This document shows positions 9,342 through 18,140 of a stretch of 64,000 bases of DNA, piece by piece (within the stretch, counting starts at the first letter, position 1; every line of letters starts with the position of its first letter). Origin of the DNA: UBA2108 sp963925495 (GTDB lineage Bacteria > Bacteroidota > Bacteroidia > Flavobacteriales_G > Salibacteraceae). The DNA is taken from positions 1 through 64,000 of the forward strand of contig CAWUST010000032.1 of NCBI GenBank assembly GCA_963925495.1. The letters are read 5' to 3'. Below the pieces are notes generated by a model. It searched no databases and was not told the DNA's origin. It was given only the letters and a program-made list of their open reading frames with translations. A program made the position numbers and the translations under genes.

Positions 9342-10595
9342 TTAATCTTCTGTATCTCCACCATCGAGTTCTAAGGCGTCAATGTTTCCGATGGCATTTC
9401 CAGCAATTCCTTTTATGGACCCATACATGTTCGTGGTATTAGACAATACTTTTTCCAATTGTTTATCCCGTGTTTTCCAAATGCGCTGCATAGCGCGTTT
9501 TTCTGATTCCAGATCGTTTTTCATGGTCGTAAATCCTTCCACTATTCCTTCAATCTGCAATCGAAATTCGTTACTGGTTAAAAAATCGTAGAGAAAACTC
9601 ATTTTATCTCCCTTGTTTTCTCTTGTAACAAGGGCAGCGCTTACTCTTATAACAGATTCTCTGAGAACCGTGCTAAGACCTTTAAATTCATCGAAGGTAC
9701 AAATCCAAATTCCGTCTCTATTAGTCATTCTTTCTACTCCTTTTGGCAAAGCTTCGGTTACCAGAACACCAATATCTGCATTTTTTTCGCGCATATCCGC
9801 TTTGAATTTCTCTATCCAGCTTGGTTGAAATTCCTTGGTGCGTTTACTTTCGTAATATATTTTACCGCAATTTATGCGAGTTCTAGAATTTACAACTTGA
9901 ACACAATCTGCTCCTCTCGCACCTTTCTTTATTTCATCTATGCTATCTAAAGGAAAAGTAGATTCCAAATACTCTTCAATGGCTAGCTCAAGAACCTCTC
10001 CTTGCATTTGCATGGAGCCCTGGTCTTGTTTGCGTTTCATTTCTTCAGTCAGTTTTTTTTGATCGTCGAGCTTCATTTGAAGTTCTTTGAAACGCAATTC
10101 GTTTTTATCTTCTTCTGCTTTTTTTATTTTTTCTTTTTCGGTTTGTAATTGCTGGTTTAATCTTTTCTGAGCTTCTGCTTCGACGGCTTCTTTAACTTCA
10201 GCGTTTTCTCTTTTTAGTTTTTCAATTTCAGCTTTTGAGCGATTCAGTTCTTTGAGTTTTTCTGATTTCTCATTCAGCTCTTTTTGCATGGAATCGAATT
10301 GATCGGCTTGCTCTCTTTTCATTTTTTTAGAAAGATTTTCTTCCAATTCTTTTTTATCTGCTCGAAGTTGTTTCTCTAAACGTTCTTGAAACAATTGATT
10401 TTCGTGCTTTTTTCTTTTCTCAAAATTTTCTTTAGCTTTATTCAATACCTCAAACTCCGACTCGTATTTTTTCTTTTCTTCTACTAATTGAGCTTGGTAT
10501 TTTTGTTTTATTTCTTCTTCCAGTTGATGAGATATAATGTCTTGTACGTCGATAGAAGTGCCACAATTAGGGCAATTTATTTTGGATTCACTCAT
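9342..10595 (-). CDS. DUF2130 family protein (coiled coil plus nuclease-like domain)
   Basis: 417 residues. The N-terminus has a small zinc-knuckle-like CPNCG (8-12). A long charged coiled coil follows (about 25-205, runs of Lys/Glu/Gln). The C-terminal half matches DUF2130: GARGADCVQVV, YYESKRTKEFQPSWIEKFK, and NADIGVLVTEALPKGVERM, then GIWICTFDEFKGL. The D...ESK...Q arrangement in this half resembles a PD-(D/E)XK nuclease, as proposed for RmuC-like proteins, and suggests a role in DNA metabolism. The exact function is unknown. It is monocistronic, with about 200-base gaps on both sides. Confidence 0.8.
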   Translation of the reverse strand: MSESKINCPNCGTSIDVQDIISHQLEEEIKQKYQAQLVEEKKKYESEFEVLNKAKENFEKRKKHENQLFQERLEKQLRADKKELEENLSKKMKREQADQFDSMQKELNEKSEKLKELNRSKAEIEKLKRENAEVKEAVEAEAQKRLNQQLQTEKEKIKKAEEDKNELRFKELQMKLDDQKKLTEEMKRKQDQGSMQMQGEVLELAIEEYLESTFPLDSIDEIKKGARGADCVQVVNSRTRINCGKIYYESKRTKEFQPSWIEKFKADMREKNADIGVLVTEALPKGVERMTNRDGIWICTFDEFKGLSTVLRESVIRVSAALVTRENKGDKMSFLYDFLTSNEFRLQIEGIVEGFTTMKNDLESEKRAMQRIWKTRDKQLEKVLSNTTNMYGSIKGIAGNAIGNIDALELDGGDTED

Positions 10596-10787
10596 GGAAA
10601 AGTATTAGATCAAAATTGAACTCGAAGGTAAGGAAAGGAATTTTATTATCGGATATTCAATTTGAGTTAAATGATTTAATAAAAGCGAATGTCGCCCAAG
10701 GCTAAAAAAACAGGGAATTGATTTTGGTACTCTAATTTGTTAAAGTCCAGAAAAACAGTTTTGTTTTAAAAAACTGAAAAGCTTATT

Positions 10788-11273
10788 TTATTTTAATTCC
10801 CCTTTTTTGTTCAGCTTTTGCATAACAATGGCAGGGAGGCTTATATCTTCATTTTTTAACTTTACTTCCAAGTAATCATGCCCAGTTTTATGGTATTCAA
10901 TTACAGTTGGAAAATCATGGTTGTGGTTTTCAAAGCGAGCTACTTTTTTGTTTTTCATTCCAAGTTCAAAAAATATTCTTCGGTCTTCGTTATGCCCAAA
11001 AACTTTTGCCGAGAGAATGATTTTCCCATTTCTACTTTCCAACCATAAATGCTCGTTTATAATGGTGTCTTGCTCATGAACTTTAAAGTTGTAACCTTCA
11101 AAAAGGGTATCAGAAACTCTATTCCATATTTCAAAAGTCAGTGTATCTTCCCCAGGAAACTCCCAGTTTCCTAACATCCAATTATAATTATTGAGTGAAG
11201 GTTTATGTTCAGCACATGCTTGAAGAAGTCCAATTACAAGAATTAGAAAGGCAATAGATTTAAGGTTTCTCAT
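10788..11273 (-). CDS. DUF6265-like lipoprotein
   Basis: 161 residues with a lipoprotein signal (hydrophobic core IAFLILVIGLLQ, lipobox LLQAC, Cys20), so probably anchored in the outer membrane or periplasm. The mature part has the pattern NYNWMLGNWEFPGEDTLTFE, then SDTLFEGYNF and FENHNHDFPTVIEY. This is the lipocalin-like DUF6265 pattern with the conserved NHDFP. The ligand and function are unknown. It starts 7 bases after the stop of the upstream E1 gene, so it is very probably co-transcribed with it. Confidence 0.65.
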   Translation of the reverse strand: MRNLKSIAFLILVIGLLQACAEHKPSLNNYNWMLGNWEFPGEDTLTFEIWNRVSDTLFEGYNFKVHEQDTIINEHLWLESRNGKIILSAKVFGHNEDRRIFFELGMKNKKVARFENHNHDFPTVIEYHKTGHDYLEVKLKNEDISLPAIVMQKLNKKGELK

Positions 11274-11280
11274 TTAATGC

Positions 11281-13701
11281 TTAGTATATGCTTGGGAATG
11301 CGGATGGATTAAATTCACTCATAATTTCATAAGCGGCATCAAAAATATCTTCTAAACTAGGTTTAGAAAAATAATCTCCATCAGATCCATAAGCAGGACG
11401 ATGTTCTTTAGCTGTAAGTGTTTTAGGATCAGAATCAAGCAATTGATACCCGCCTTGTTTTTCAAGAACTTGTTGCATCATATATGCAGAAGCTCCACCC
11501 GGAACATCTTCATCAACAAATAATATGCGATTCGTTTTGCTCAAAGACTCAACAATCATTTCTTCAATATCAAATGGAAGTAAAGTTTGAACATCAATTA
11601 TTTCAATGGAAATGCCAACTTCGGTAAGTTGTTTAGCCACTTCTTCTACCATTCTTACCATAGAGCCGTAAGTAACAACTGTTATGTCATTACCTTCTCT
11701 CATAATTTCAGGCTGGCCTAATGGAACTGTAAATTCACCTAAATTAGTAGGTAATTTTTCTTTTAATCGATATCCATTCAAAGATTCAATAACAATAGCT
11801 GGATCTTCTCCTGCTAACAAAGTATTGTAAAAACCAGCGGCTTGTGTCATGTTTCTAGGAACACAAACATATACTCCACGAACTGCGTTCAGAATCATGC
11901 CCATTGGAGAACCACTGTGCCAAACACCTTCTAAACGGTGTCCTCTGGTTCTGATAATTACAGGTGCTTTTTGACCACCTTTACTCCTGTACTGAACAGT
12001 GGCTAAATCGTCACTTATAAGTTGAATAGCATATAGTAAGTAGTCAAGGTATTGTATTTCAGCTATTGGGCGTAAGCCTCGCATAGCCATTCCTATGGCT
12101 TGACCAACAATGGTACATTCTCTAATTCCAGTATCAAAAACTCGTAATTCTCCATGTTTCTCTTGCAGGCCTTCCAAACTTTGGTTTACCCCACCAATTT
12201 TCCCAGAATCCTCCCCAAAAATTAATACTTCTGGTTTGTTCGTTAGAATGGAATCAAAATTCTCACGCAATACTTCACGACCATCTACAAGGTTTTCTTC
12301 AGCATATTCAGCTTCGATAGGTTCAACATTTAACGCTGAGCGATCACCTGGTTCATGCAGATTACTATCATAGCGGTCTTCGTTTAACTCATTTTGAGCA
12401 TCATACCAAGCAATCAATGTATCTTTTGAATCGTTGTCTTCTGATCTCGCTATTCTTAAACTTCTTCTTACCGCTTCGTAAATTACTTTTCGTTCTGGTT
12501 CTGTATTTCCTTTTAAGCTGTTTATAAGCTTTTCGATAAATACTTTGTTAGGTGAATTGTTTGCTAGATTATTTAATAGAGTTAGAACTTCTTCTTTCTC
12601 TACGCGCATTGAATCAACAAAAGCCTCCCAAGCTGCTTTTTTACCTTCTCTTACTTCTTTTTTTGCGGCCTTATGAATCTCTTCTAATTCTTCATTAGTT
12701 GCTGCCCCAATTTCAAGAATCCATTTTTTAAATTGTACGATTCCATCATATTCTATTTCCCATTCCAAACGCTCTTTTGATTTGTACCTTTCGTGAGAAC
12801 CAGAAGTAGAATGTCCTTGCGGTTGAGTTAATTCTTCAACGTGTATGAGTACAGGAATATGTTTTTCTCTTGAAATGGCTACTGCCTTGTCGTAGGTTAA
12901 AAGTAGTTTGGCGTAATCCCAACCTTTTACTTTGAAAATTTCATAACCGTTTGTACCTTCTTTTCTTTGAAAACCAGATAAAGCTTCTGAAATACTCCCT
13001 TTAGTAGTTTGGTATTTTTTAGGAACAGATATTCCGTGGCCATCATCCCAAACTGACATAACTAAAGGAACACTTAGAACTCCTGCTGCATTAATTGTTT
13101 CCCAAAATGGACCTTCAGAAGTACTGGCATCACCAATAGTTCCAAAAGCAACTTCGTTGCCTTCTTTGGAGTAGTTTTTAGAATGCTCTTTTAGTCCTTT
13201 GTTTTGTTTGTAAAATGAACTTGCATAAGCTAATCCTAATAGTCGAGGCATTTGACCTCCAGTAGGGGAGATATCAGCTGAAACATTTTTAAGTTCGTTT
13301 TGATTTAGCCAATTTCCTTCGTCATCAATAAATCGGGTAGCATAATGTCCGTTCATTTGACGACCACCAGAAGCGGGTTCCGCTTTAACTGAAGGATGTG
13401 CATAAAGTTGAGCAAAAAATTCTTGTACGGAAAGTAAACCAGCAGCCATCATAAAAGTTTGATCGCGATAATATCCACTTCTCCAATCTCCTTTTTTGAA
13501 CTGTTTGGCAAGCGCAATCTGTGCTATTTCTTTTCCATCTCCAAAAATGCCGAATTTCGCTTTTCCTGTTAAGACCTCTCTACGGCCAAACAAGCTTGTT
13601 TCTCTGCTGAGAACAGCCAAACGATAATCGTCGAGGATTTCTTTTTGTGCGTCTTTAGGAATTTTTGTTTTTTCAATAGTGTCTTCAACTAGTTCTGCCA
13701 T
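11281..13701 (-). CDS. 2-oxoacid dehydrogenase E1, alpha and beta subunits fused
   Basis: 806-residue thiamine-diphosphate-dependent E1 that decarboxylates a 2-oxoacid and acylates the lipoyl group of E2. The alpha part (about 1-400) has SGGRQMNGHYATR, SPTGGQMPRLLG and the TPP motif GDASTSEGPFWETINAAG. The beta part starts near 470 with LVDGREVLRENFD, then LIFGEDSGKIGG and a transketolase C domain (VTYGSMVRMVEEVA). The alpha-beta fusion is typical of Bacteroidota, where these enzymes are usually assigned as branched-chain or pyruvate-type E1. The substrate cannot be read from sequence, and no E2 or E3 gene is adjacent. A TACTTTTG -7 element lies upstream at 13755-13762. Confidence 0.88.
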   Translation of the reverse strand: MAELVEDTIEKTKIPKDAQKEILDDYRLAVLSRETSLFGRREVLTGKAKFGIFGDGKEIAQIALAKQFKKGDWRSGYYRDQTFMMAAGLLSVQEFFAQLYAHPSVKAEPASGGRQMNGHYATRFIDDEGNWLNQNELKNVSADISPTGGQMPRLLGLAYASSFYKQNKGLKEHSKNYSKEGNEVAFGTIGDASTSEGPFWETINAAGVLSVPLVMSVWDDGHGISVPKKYQTTKGSISEALSGFQRKEGTNGYEIFKVKGWDYAKLLLTYDKAVAISREKHIPVLIHVEELTQPQGHSTSGSHERYKSKERLEWEIEYDGIVQFKKWILEIGAATNEELEEIHKAAKKEVREGKKAAWEAFVDSMRVEKEEVLTLLNNLANNSPNKVFIEKLINSLKGNTEPERKVIYEAVRRSLRIARSEDNDSKDTLIAWYDAQNELNEDRYDSNLHEPGDRSALNVEPIEAEYAEENLVDGREVLRENFDSILTNKPEVLIFGEDSGKIGGVNQSLEGLQEKHGELRVFDTGIRECTIVGQAIGMAMRGLRPIAEIQYLDYLLYAIQLISDDLATVQYRSKGGQKAPVIIRTRGHRLEGVWHSGSPMGMILNAVRGVYVCVPRNMTQAAGFYNTLLAGEDPAIVIESLNGYRLKEKLPTNLGEFTVPLGQPEIMREGNDITVVTYGSMVRMVEEVAKQLTEVGISIEIIDVQTLLPFDIEEMIVESLSKTNRILFVDEDVPGGASAYMMQQVLEKQGGYQLLDSDPKTLTAKEHRPAYGSDGDYFSKPSLEDIFDAAYEIMSEFNPSAFPSIY

Positions 13702-13754
13702 AACCGATATTTTGTTGACAAAAAACGAAAGATTTAGCTCGTTTTTTCGATCTG

Positions 13755-13762
13755 CAAAAGTA
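13755..13762 (-). promoter_or_regulatory. Promoter -7 element of the E1 gene
   Basis: TACTTTTG on the minus strand, matching the Bacteroidota TAnnTTTG -7 consensus. It lies 53 bases upstream of the E1 start codon. No clear -33 TTG was picked out. Confidence 0.6.
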
Positions 13763-13843
13763 AATAAAAAAAATGCTGAATTCAGAGGGAAGAGTCCAGT
13801 GTCTTTCTAGAATTACCCTTATTGAATTGAAACAAATTAGTTT

Positions 13844-15982
13844 CTAAGAAATTATTCTAAAGGGGGGTGGGAATGATAAGCATCTGAATGCTAAGCAAGT
13901 GGAAGCTTCAGATTCACCACCATTCCAAAAACTTGTTTTTGTGTTCTTTTTATCGGAGTAATTAGTTTCTATAATTGACTTTATTTCACTCGATTTTAGG
14001 TTTAATTCATCAATACTAGATTTAAAACTTTCGTTGCATATTTTGAGTGCATTTCCCATTTTGGTATTTATTTTTTCAATTTGAATTTCATACTCATTTA
14101 TTTGAACTTCATCAGAAGTGCCTTCTATTCTTTGAGTGAAGTTTTCAATTTTATTATTGAATTTTGCTCGGATTTTATTTTGTTTAGATTCAAATTTCAA
14201 GGACTGTATTTTTAATTCACTCTTAATGTCATAAAGTTCATTTTCGAGTTCTTTAAGGCTCATCTCGTTGTAATCTTTTGAGTTGTTGTGGTAATAATCA
14301 GTACCAATAAAACGACAATGCAAACATTCTAATCCATTTTCTGTCATAGTCCAAAATTTGCCCATCATTTCTCTATCGCGTGTTTTCGATACATTTTCAA
14401 TATCGTAAATAACCCAGTTAATCCCGTTTCCTAGAAATACAGTTTTGCCTACAGGAATGGCTAAGGTTAATTGTACTTCTTGCATTCTATATTGCTCGTT
14501 TAACGGAATAGAAAAGTAAGGATCTAATAGTATTTCATTTCCTGAAATATTATAAGTGTAAGTCAGGTTTTCAGCTTTGTATAATGCCTCTTTGTAGCTT
14601 GAACCTCTACTTTTTTGTGTTAGCGAAATCACTATTGAATCGCTTTTACTTTCAATTACATTGAACTTTACATTGGAAAAGTATTTGGCATTTTTATCTA
14701 TTTTAAATAAGTTTATAAATTCGTTAGGATTGGAAGTTCTTAGGCCCATTGGAATTTCACTTTTATTGACGGAAATAAATACAGTGTCAGCAAAAGTAGG
14801 AGCGAGGCTAAAGCTAGAATAACTCTTTTCCTCCTTTTTAAAATCACCAGCAATAGTTGCGGATGCGGTTATTATAAGTACAATTCCCAAAAGCCATGCT
14901 CCACCTAATCCCCAACCTACGATTCTGTTATTGCTTTTTAGTCGGAAAAGAATTTTTGCACCTGCGATTAACAATAAAAGAAAAGGAACTCCTATAAATA
15001 ATCCTATTCCAATGGAAAAGAAGTAGCCGGTCCAATCCCTTGTAAATATTAAGGTGTTTAAATCTCCCGGACTTAATAAAGAAGCATTTTGATTTATGGT
15101 TAAAGGGCCATCCCAAAGATGGATTCCAACAATTGACAAGAGAATGAAAAGGAGCCAAAAGGAACTAAATAGGATTAATATGAGACCTAAAAACCGACCA
15201 AAAAAGGCAAGTATATTTTTAAGTATACCCCCTAAAAAGGATATAAATGAATAGAAAAAACGGCTAGCTCTTTTACCTTCTTCATCTTTGGTGAATCCAT
15301 CTATTTTCCCTTCCAGGTTTTTTAAATTTTTTTTTACTTCGTTAGCCTCATCTTTTACGGTTTGTTTTATGTTTTCAATATTAACTTTCCGTCCTTTCAT
15401 TTGAAGTTTTTCCGCTCTGATATTTGCTTTTGGTGTGATTATCCAAAGAATAATGTAGATTAAAATTCCACCACCCAATGTGAAAAATGTTACTACAAAT
15501 AGCAGTCTAATTATAATTGGTTCTACGCCAAAATAATATCCAATTCCAGAGCAAACACCACCAACTATTCTTCCATCAGGATCTCTGTAAAAACGACGAG
15601 TTCCTTGGTCATAAGTTTCACTTTCTCGGTATTCTTGGTATTGTTGGTGTTGGTGTTGATTCTCTTCTGCTTGCGATTTTTTTTCCTGAGTTTTTCTTGC
15701 GTTTTCTTCTTTGGTTTCTTCATCAACAAAATCCTCTGGTTGCCCCATTGTGGCAATAATTGAATCTAAATCTACCATAGAGATCACTTCTTTTCGGTCA
15801 GAAATGCGATCCGAAAACATTTCAGCGACCCTGCCCTCAATGTCGGTCATTATCTCGTTTCCGCCCTCGGCATTTTTAAAATAACCTTCTATGGTAGCCA
15901 AATATTTTTTCAGTTTAGTGTAAGCTTCTTCGTCAATGTTGAAGATGAGACCACTAATGTTTATTGTAACTGTTTTGTTCAT
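13844..15982 (-). CDS. PspC-domain membrane protein
   Basis: 712 residues, envelope-stress related by family. The N-terminal part (1-100) carries the cytoplasmic region typical of Bacteroidota PspC proteins (MNKTVTINISGLIFNID, IEGRVAEMFSDRIS). A PspC domain follows at about 128-190 (RDPDGRIVGGVCSGIGYYFG then LLFVVTFFTLGGGILIYII). Three or four further membrane segments lie between 240 and 375. After a beta-rich extracytoplasmic region there is a long C-terminal coiled coil (about 590-690). It ends in an odd Cys/Pro-rich tail (STCLAFRCLSFPPPFRIIS). It lies 18 bases after the padR gene in one operon, the arrangement usual for PadR-controlled PspC proteins. Confidence 0.82.
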   Translation of the reverse strand: MNKTVTINISGLIFNIDEEAYTKLKKYLATIEGYFKNAEGGNEIMTDIEGRVAEMFSDRISDRKEVISMVDLDSIIATMGQPEDFVDEETKEENARKTQEKKSQAEENQHQHQQYQEYRESETYDQGTRRFYRDPDGRIVGGVCSGIGYYFGVEPIIIRLLFVVTFFTLGGGILIYIILWIITPKANIRAEKLQMKGRKVNIENIKQTVKDEANEVKKNLKNLEGKIDGFTKDEEGKRASRFFYSFISFLGGILKNILAFFGRFLGLILILFSSFWLLFILLSIVGIHLWDGPLTINQNASLLSPGDLNTLIFTRDWTGYFFSIGIGLFIGVPFLLLLIAGAKILFRLKSNNRIVGWGLGGAWLLGIVLIITASATIAGDFKKEEKSYSSFSLAPTFADTVFISVNKSEIPMGLRTSNPNEFINLFKIDKNAKYFSNVKFNVIESKSDSIVISLTQKSRGSSYKEALYKAENLTYTYNISGNEILLDPYFSIPLNEQYRMQEVQLTLAIPVGKTVFLGNGINWVIYDIENVSKTRDREMMGKFWTMTENGLECLHCRFIGTDYYHNNSKDYNEMSLKELENELYDIKSELKIQSLKFESKQNKIRAKFNNKIENFTQRIEGTSDEVQINEYEIQIEKINTKMGNALKICNESFKSSIDELNLKSSEIKSIIETNYSDKKNTKTSFWNGGESEASTCLAFRCLSFPPPFRIIS

Positions 15983-16000
15983 AATGTATGGATGTTAATG

Positions 16001-16330
16001 CTATTTCTTTTTTCTAATTTTTTGTACTGATTTGTGTAAATCGTCCCAAGTGTTTTCCATTTCTTGAGAGAAACTTTTTCCGAGTTCTGTTAGCATATAG
16101 TATTTTCTGGGTGGACCGGAAGTACTTTCTTCCCAACGATAAGTAAGTAATTCTGCGTTTTTAAGTCTGTTTAGTAGCGGGTAAAGTGTGCCTTCTACGA
16201 CAATCAACTTCGATTCCTTTAGATCCTTTAATATGTCAGAGGGGTATGCTTCGCCATTATCTAGAATACTTAGAATACATAATTCTAATATTCCCTTGCG
16301 CATTTGCGCTTTTACGTTTTCAATATTCAT
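16001..16330 (-). CDS. PadR family transcriptional regulator
   Basis: 109-residue winged-helix repressor. It starts MNIENVKAQMRKGILELCIL. It has the PadR core LDNGEAYPSDILKDL and the wing VEGTLYPLLNRLKNAELLTY, followed by SGPPRKYYMLTELG, all characteristic of PadR. It sits between the DUF4252-like gene (5-base gap) and the PspC gene. In this arrangement it most likely represses its own operon by binding the palindromic promoter at 16783-16837. The effector is unknown. Confidence 0.9.
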   Translation of the reverse strand: MNIENVKAQMRKGILELCILSILDNGEAYPSDILKDLKESKLIVVEGTLYPLLNRLKNAELLTYRWEESTSGPPRKYYMLTELGKSFSQEMENTWDDLHKSVQKIRKKK

Positions 16331-16335
16331 TGAAT

Positions 16336-16776
16336 CTAGTTTTTATTAGTGATTTCAAATGATTCATAAATCGACATTAATACGATTCCACTAGTCCCTC
16401 TAGAAAGTATATGAACTTCGTTAAATTTCACTTTTCTTTTGTCTGTTAATACTATCGTATCATCGTCTTGATCTTCTAATTCTATATTTTTATACCCCAT
16501 TTTATTGAATTGGTTCAATAGTTCATTGTGGTCATTTTCTAAAAGAGTAGAATCGCTTGCCACTAATAATTGAACACTGGAAAAATCTCCACTAAAATTT
16601 TTCATGGTTTCCTTCCAATCAAAATCTAATGCATCTAAACTTTCTTTGGAGAAATTCATAGAAAAAGCACCTTTCTTTTTGGCAAATTCGTGATAAATGA
16701 TTTTTGAATTTTCGCCTCCGGCAATTGCTGAAGAAAAGATAAAAGAACTTACGAGTACTACTAAAAACATTTTCAT
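16336..16776 (-). CDS. DUF4252-like secreted protein
   Basis: 146 residues from the ATG at 16776. A frame from further upstream would cross the putative promoter, so this start was chosen. The signal peptide is MKMFLVVLVSSFIFSSAIAGG. The mature part is small and acidic, with FSKESLDALDFDWKETM and HNELLNQFNKMGYKNIE. It resembles the DUF4252 proteins that commonly precede PadR/PspC genes in Bacteroidota; I am moderately sure of the family. It is the first gene of a three-gene operon with padR and the PspC protein, suggesting an envelope-monitoring module. Confidence 0.6.
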   Translation of the reverse strand: MKMFLVVLVSSFIFSSAIAGGENSKIIYHEFAKKKGAFSMNFSKESLDALDFDWKETMKNFSGDFSSVQLLVASDSTLLENDHNELLNQFNKMGYKNIELEDQDDDTIVLTDKRKVKFNEVHILSRGTSGIVLMSIYESFEITNKN

Positions 16777-16782
16777 TATCAC

Positions 16783-16837
16783 TGTTTTGCAAAACAAAGA
16801 TATATTTAAAAGCAAGTACTATGCAAAACAAAGTACT
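16783..16837 (-). promoter_or_regulatory. Promoter with overlapping palindromes, probable PadR operator
   Basis: On the minus strand a TTTTG (16824-16828) and a TATCTTTG -7 element (16795-16802) are 21 bases apart, a good Bacteroidota promoter. Repeats overlap it. A perfect 14-base palindrome TGTTTTGCAAAACA (16783-16796) covers the expected start site. The 12-mer TGCAAAACAAAG occurs twice (16788-16799 and 16822-16833, plus strand). AGTACT flanks the second copy (16815-16820 and 16832-16837). The placement at -33 and +1 is what a dimeric repressor such as the operon's own PadR would use. Confidence 0.65.
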
Positions 16838-17048
16838 ATATATTTTGAAGTTACATTAAGAGGGGTGAATAAATTGGTTGAGTGGTTTATAATAATAACT
16901 AGCCTAGGGGTGTTGATGCATGTATTATTAGGGCGATTGTTAAAAGCATTGCTTATTATAAATTCGTTTTCCGATTTTTTTTGGGAATGAAAAATATTTA
17001 TTATATAAAATGAAAACTAAACGGCAGATTTTAATTATTAACCAAAGC

Positions 17049-17342
17049 CTATTTAGCCCTGTAAAAGCTAGGGTTTCCTCCAGTTATTAAAAAGCCTACT
17101 ACAAAAGAAGATTTTGATTTATTTAGATATACACTTTAAGTGTCCGTAATAATGACTTGAATAGCTGAGCGCGCTTTGTTAAACAAAGTTTTTGAAGGTT
17201 TTCAATTTGCCAAAGGTTGTTTGGGTTAGTGGTGTCGATTTCTATTTCTGTATGAATTAGATTCAAAATCGATATTTTCAGTTTGGGATTGGTCTTGGAT
17301 TGCTAAGAAAGAAATGGCTAAAAATAAAAGACAGTACTTCAT
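17049..17342 (-). pseudogene. Secreted-protein pseudogene
   Basis: From ATG 17342 there is a good signal peptide and mature start, MKYCLLFLAISFLAIQDQSQ then TENIDFES. This frame stops at 17226. A shift gives EIEIDTTNPNNLWQIENLQK. A second shift gives KTLFNKARSAIQVIITDT, then an in-frame stop, then SVYLNKSKSSFVVGFLITGG and a final stop at 17049. Joined, these match the opening of a common family of Bacteroidota secreted proteins with a N-L-W-Q-I-G...F...A-I-T-D-T pattern. At least two frameshifts and one stop show that it is dead, and the 3' part is missing. Confidence 0.7.
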
Positions 17343-17427
17343 AATTATTCTATTAGTTTTTCTTTTTTAATAATTAGTTTTCAAGACATAAAACTACAAT
17401 TTTAATACATTTTTCTTCGCCTTCCTG

Positions 17428-17435
17428 TATCTTTG
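17428..17435 (+). promoter_or_regulatory. Promoter -7 element of the Crp/Fnr gene
   Basis: TATCTTTG, a perfect TAnnTTTG match, 19 bases before the ATG at 17455. The predicted transcript would have a leader of only about a dozen bases. Confidence 0.6.
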
Positions 17436-17454
17436 ATCGCTAATTAAACTAAAT

Positions 17455-18084
17455 ATGAGCACTAGTATTTTACCTTTAGAATATATCAACATTTTTGAAA
17501 AATGTCTGCAAGAGGAAATCGACAAAGTTGGCACAATTGACACTTTTAAAGAAGGTGACTTGATTATGAACATAGGCAATTACATCAAGTCCATGCCAAT
17601 TGTACTAGAAGGAAGCATTAAAGTAATTCGAGAGGATGAAGAAGGGCACGAATTGTTTCTCTATTTTGTAGGAGCTGGACAAACTTGCGCTATGTCGCTC
17701 ACTTGCTGTATGCAAAACCAAAAAAGTCAAGTTAGAAGTGTGGCAGAGGAGAACGTTAAAATTATTTCTATTCCAGTAGAGTATATGGATAAGTGGATGA
17801 TGAAATACAAGACCTGGAAAAACTTTGTAATGAACACTTATTCCATGCGTTTTGAAGAATTATTAAATACCATTGATCTCATTGCATTCCATAATATGGA
17901 TGAACGATTAATTGAGTACTTGAAAGAAAAGTCACGAATCCATAAATCGAATAAATTAGAAATTACACACCAACAAATTGCTTTTGATTTAAGCTCTAGT
18001 AGAGAGGCAACCTCCCGTTTACTCAAAAATTTAGAGAGAAAAGGGAAAGTGAAATTACAAAGAAATTTGATTGAACTTCTGTAA
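17455..18084 (+). CDS. Crp/Fnr family transcriptional regulator
   Basis: 209 residues. An N-terminal cyclic-nucleotide-binding-like beta-barrel (about 25-125: FKEGDLIMNIGNYIKSMPIV, LFLYFVGAGQTCAMSLTCCM) is followed by a helix-turn-helix (about 160-205: LEITHQQIAFDLSSSREATS, RLLKNLERKGKVKL). The effector cannot be told; the Cys-rich GQTCAMSLTCCM is seen in Bacteroidota members of the group and could reflect redox or ligand sensing. A small membrane protein follows within 60 bases and is probably co-transcribed. Confidence 0.88.
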   Translation: MSTSILPLEYINIFEKCLQEEIDKVGTIDTFKEGDLIMNIGNYIKSMPIVLEGSIKVIREDEEGHELFLYFVGAGQTCAMSLTCCMQNQKSQVRSVAEENVKIISIPVEYMDKWMMKYKTWKNFVMNTYSMRFEELLNTIDLIAFHNMDERLIEYLKEKSRIHKSNKLEITHQQIAFDLSSSREATSRLLKNLERKGKVKLQRNLIELL

Positions 18085-18140
18085 CAAACATCACTAAAAT
18101 TGGATTGAATTACTTGTTAATTTGTACTATTAAAACAAGT

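Noticed and set aside
11281..13701. Fused E1 alpha-beta as a novel fusion
   Set aside because: The same fusion is widespread in Bacteroidota.
16697..16990. 97-codon plus-strand frame opposite the DUF4252-like gene
   Set aside because: It overlaps the start of a better-supported gene and its promoter palindromes, and shows no family pattern.
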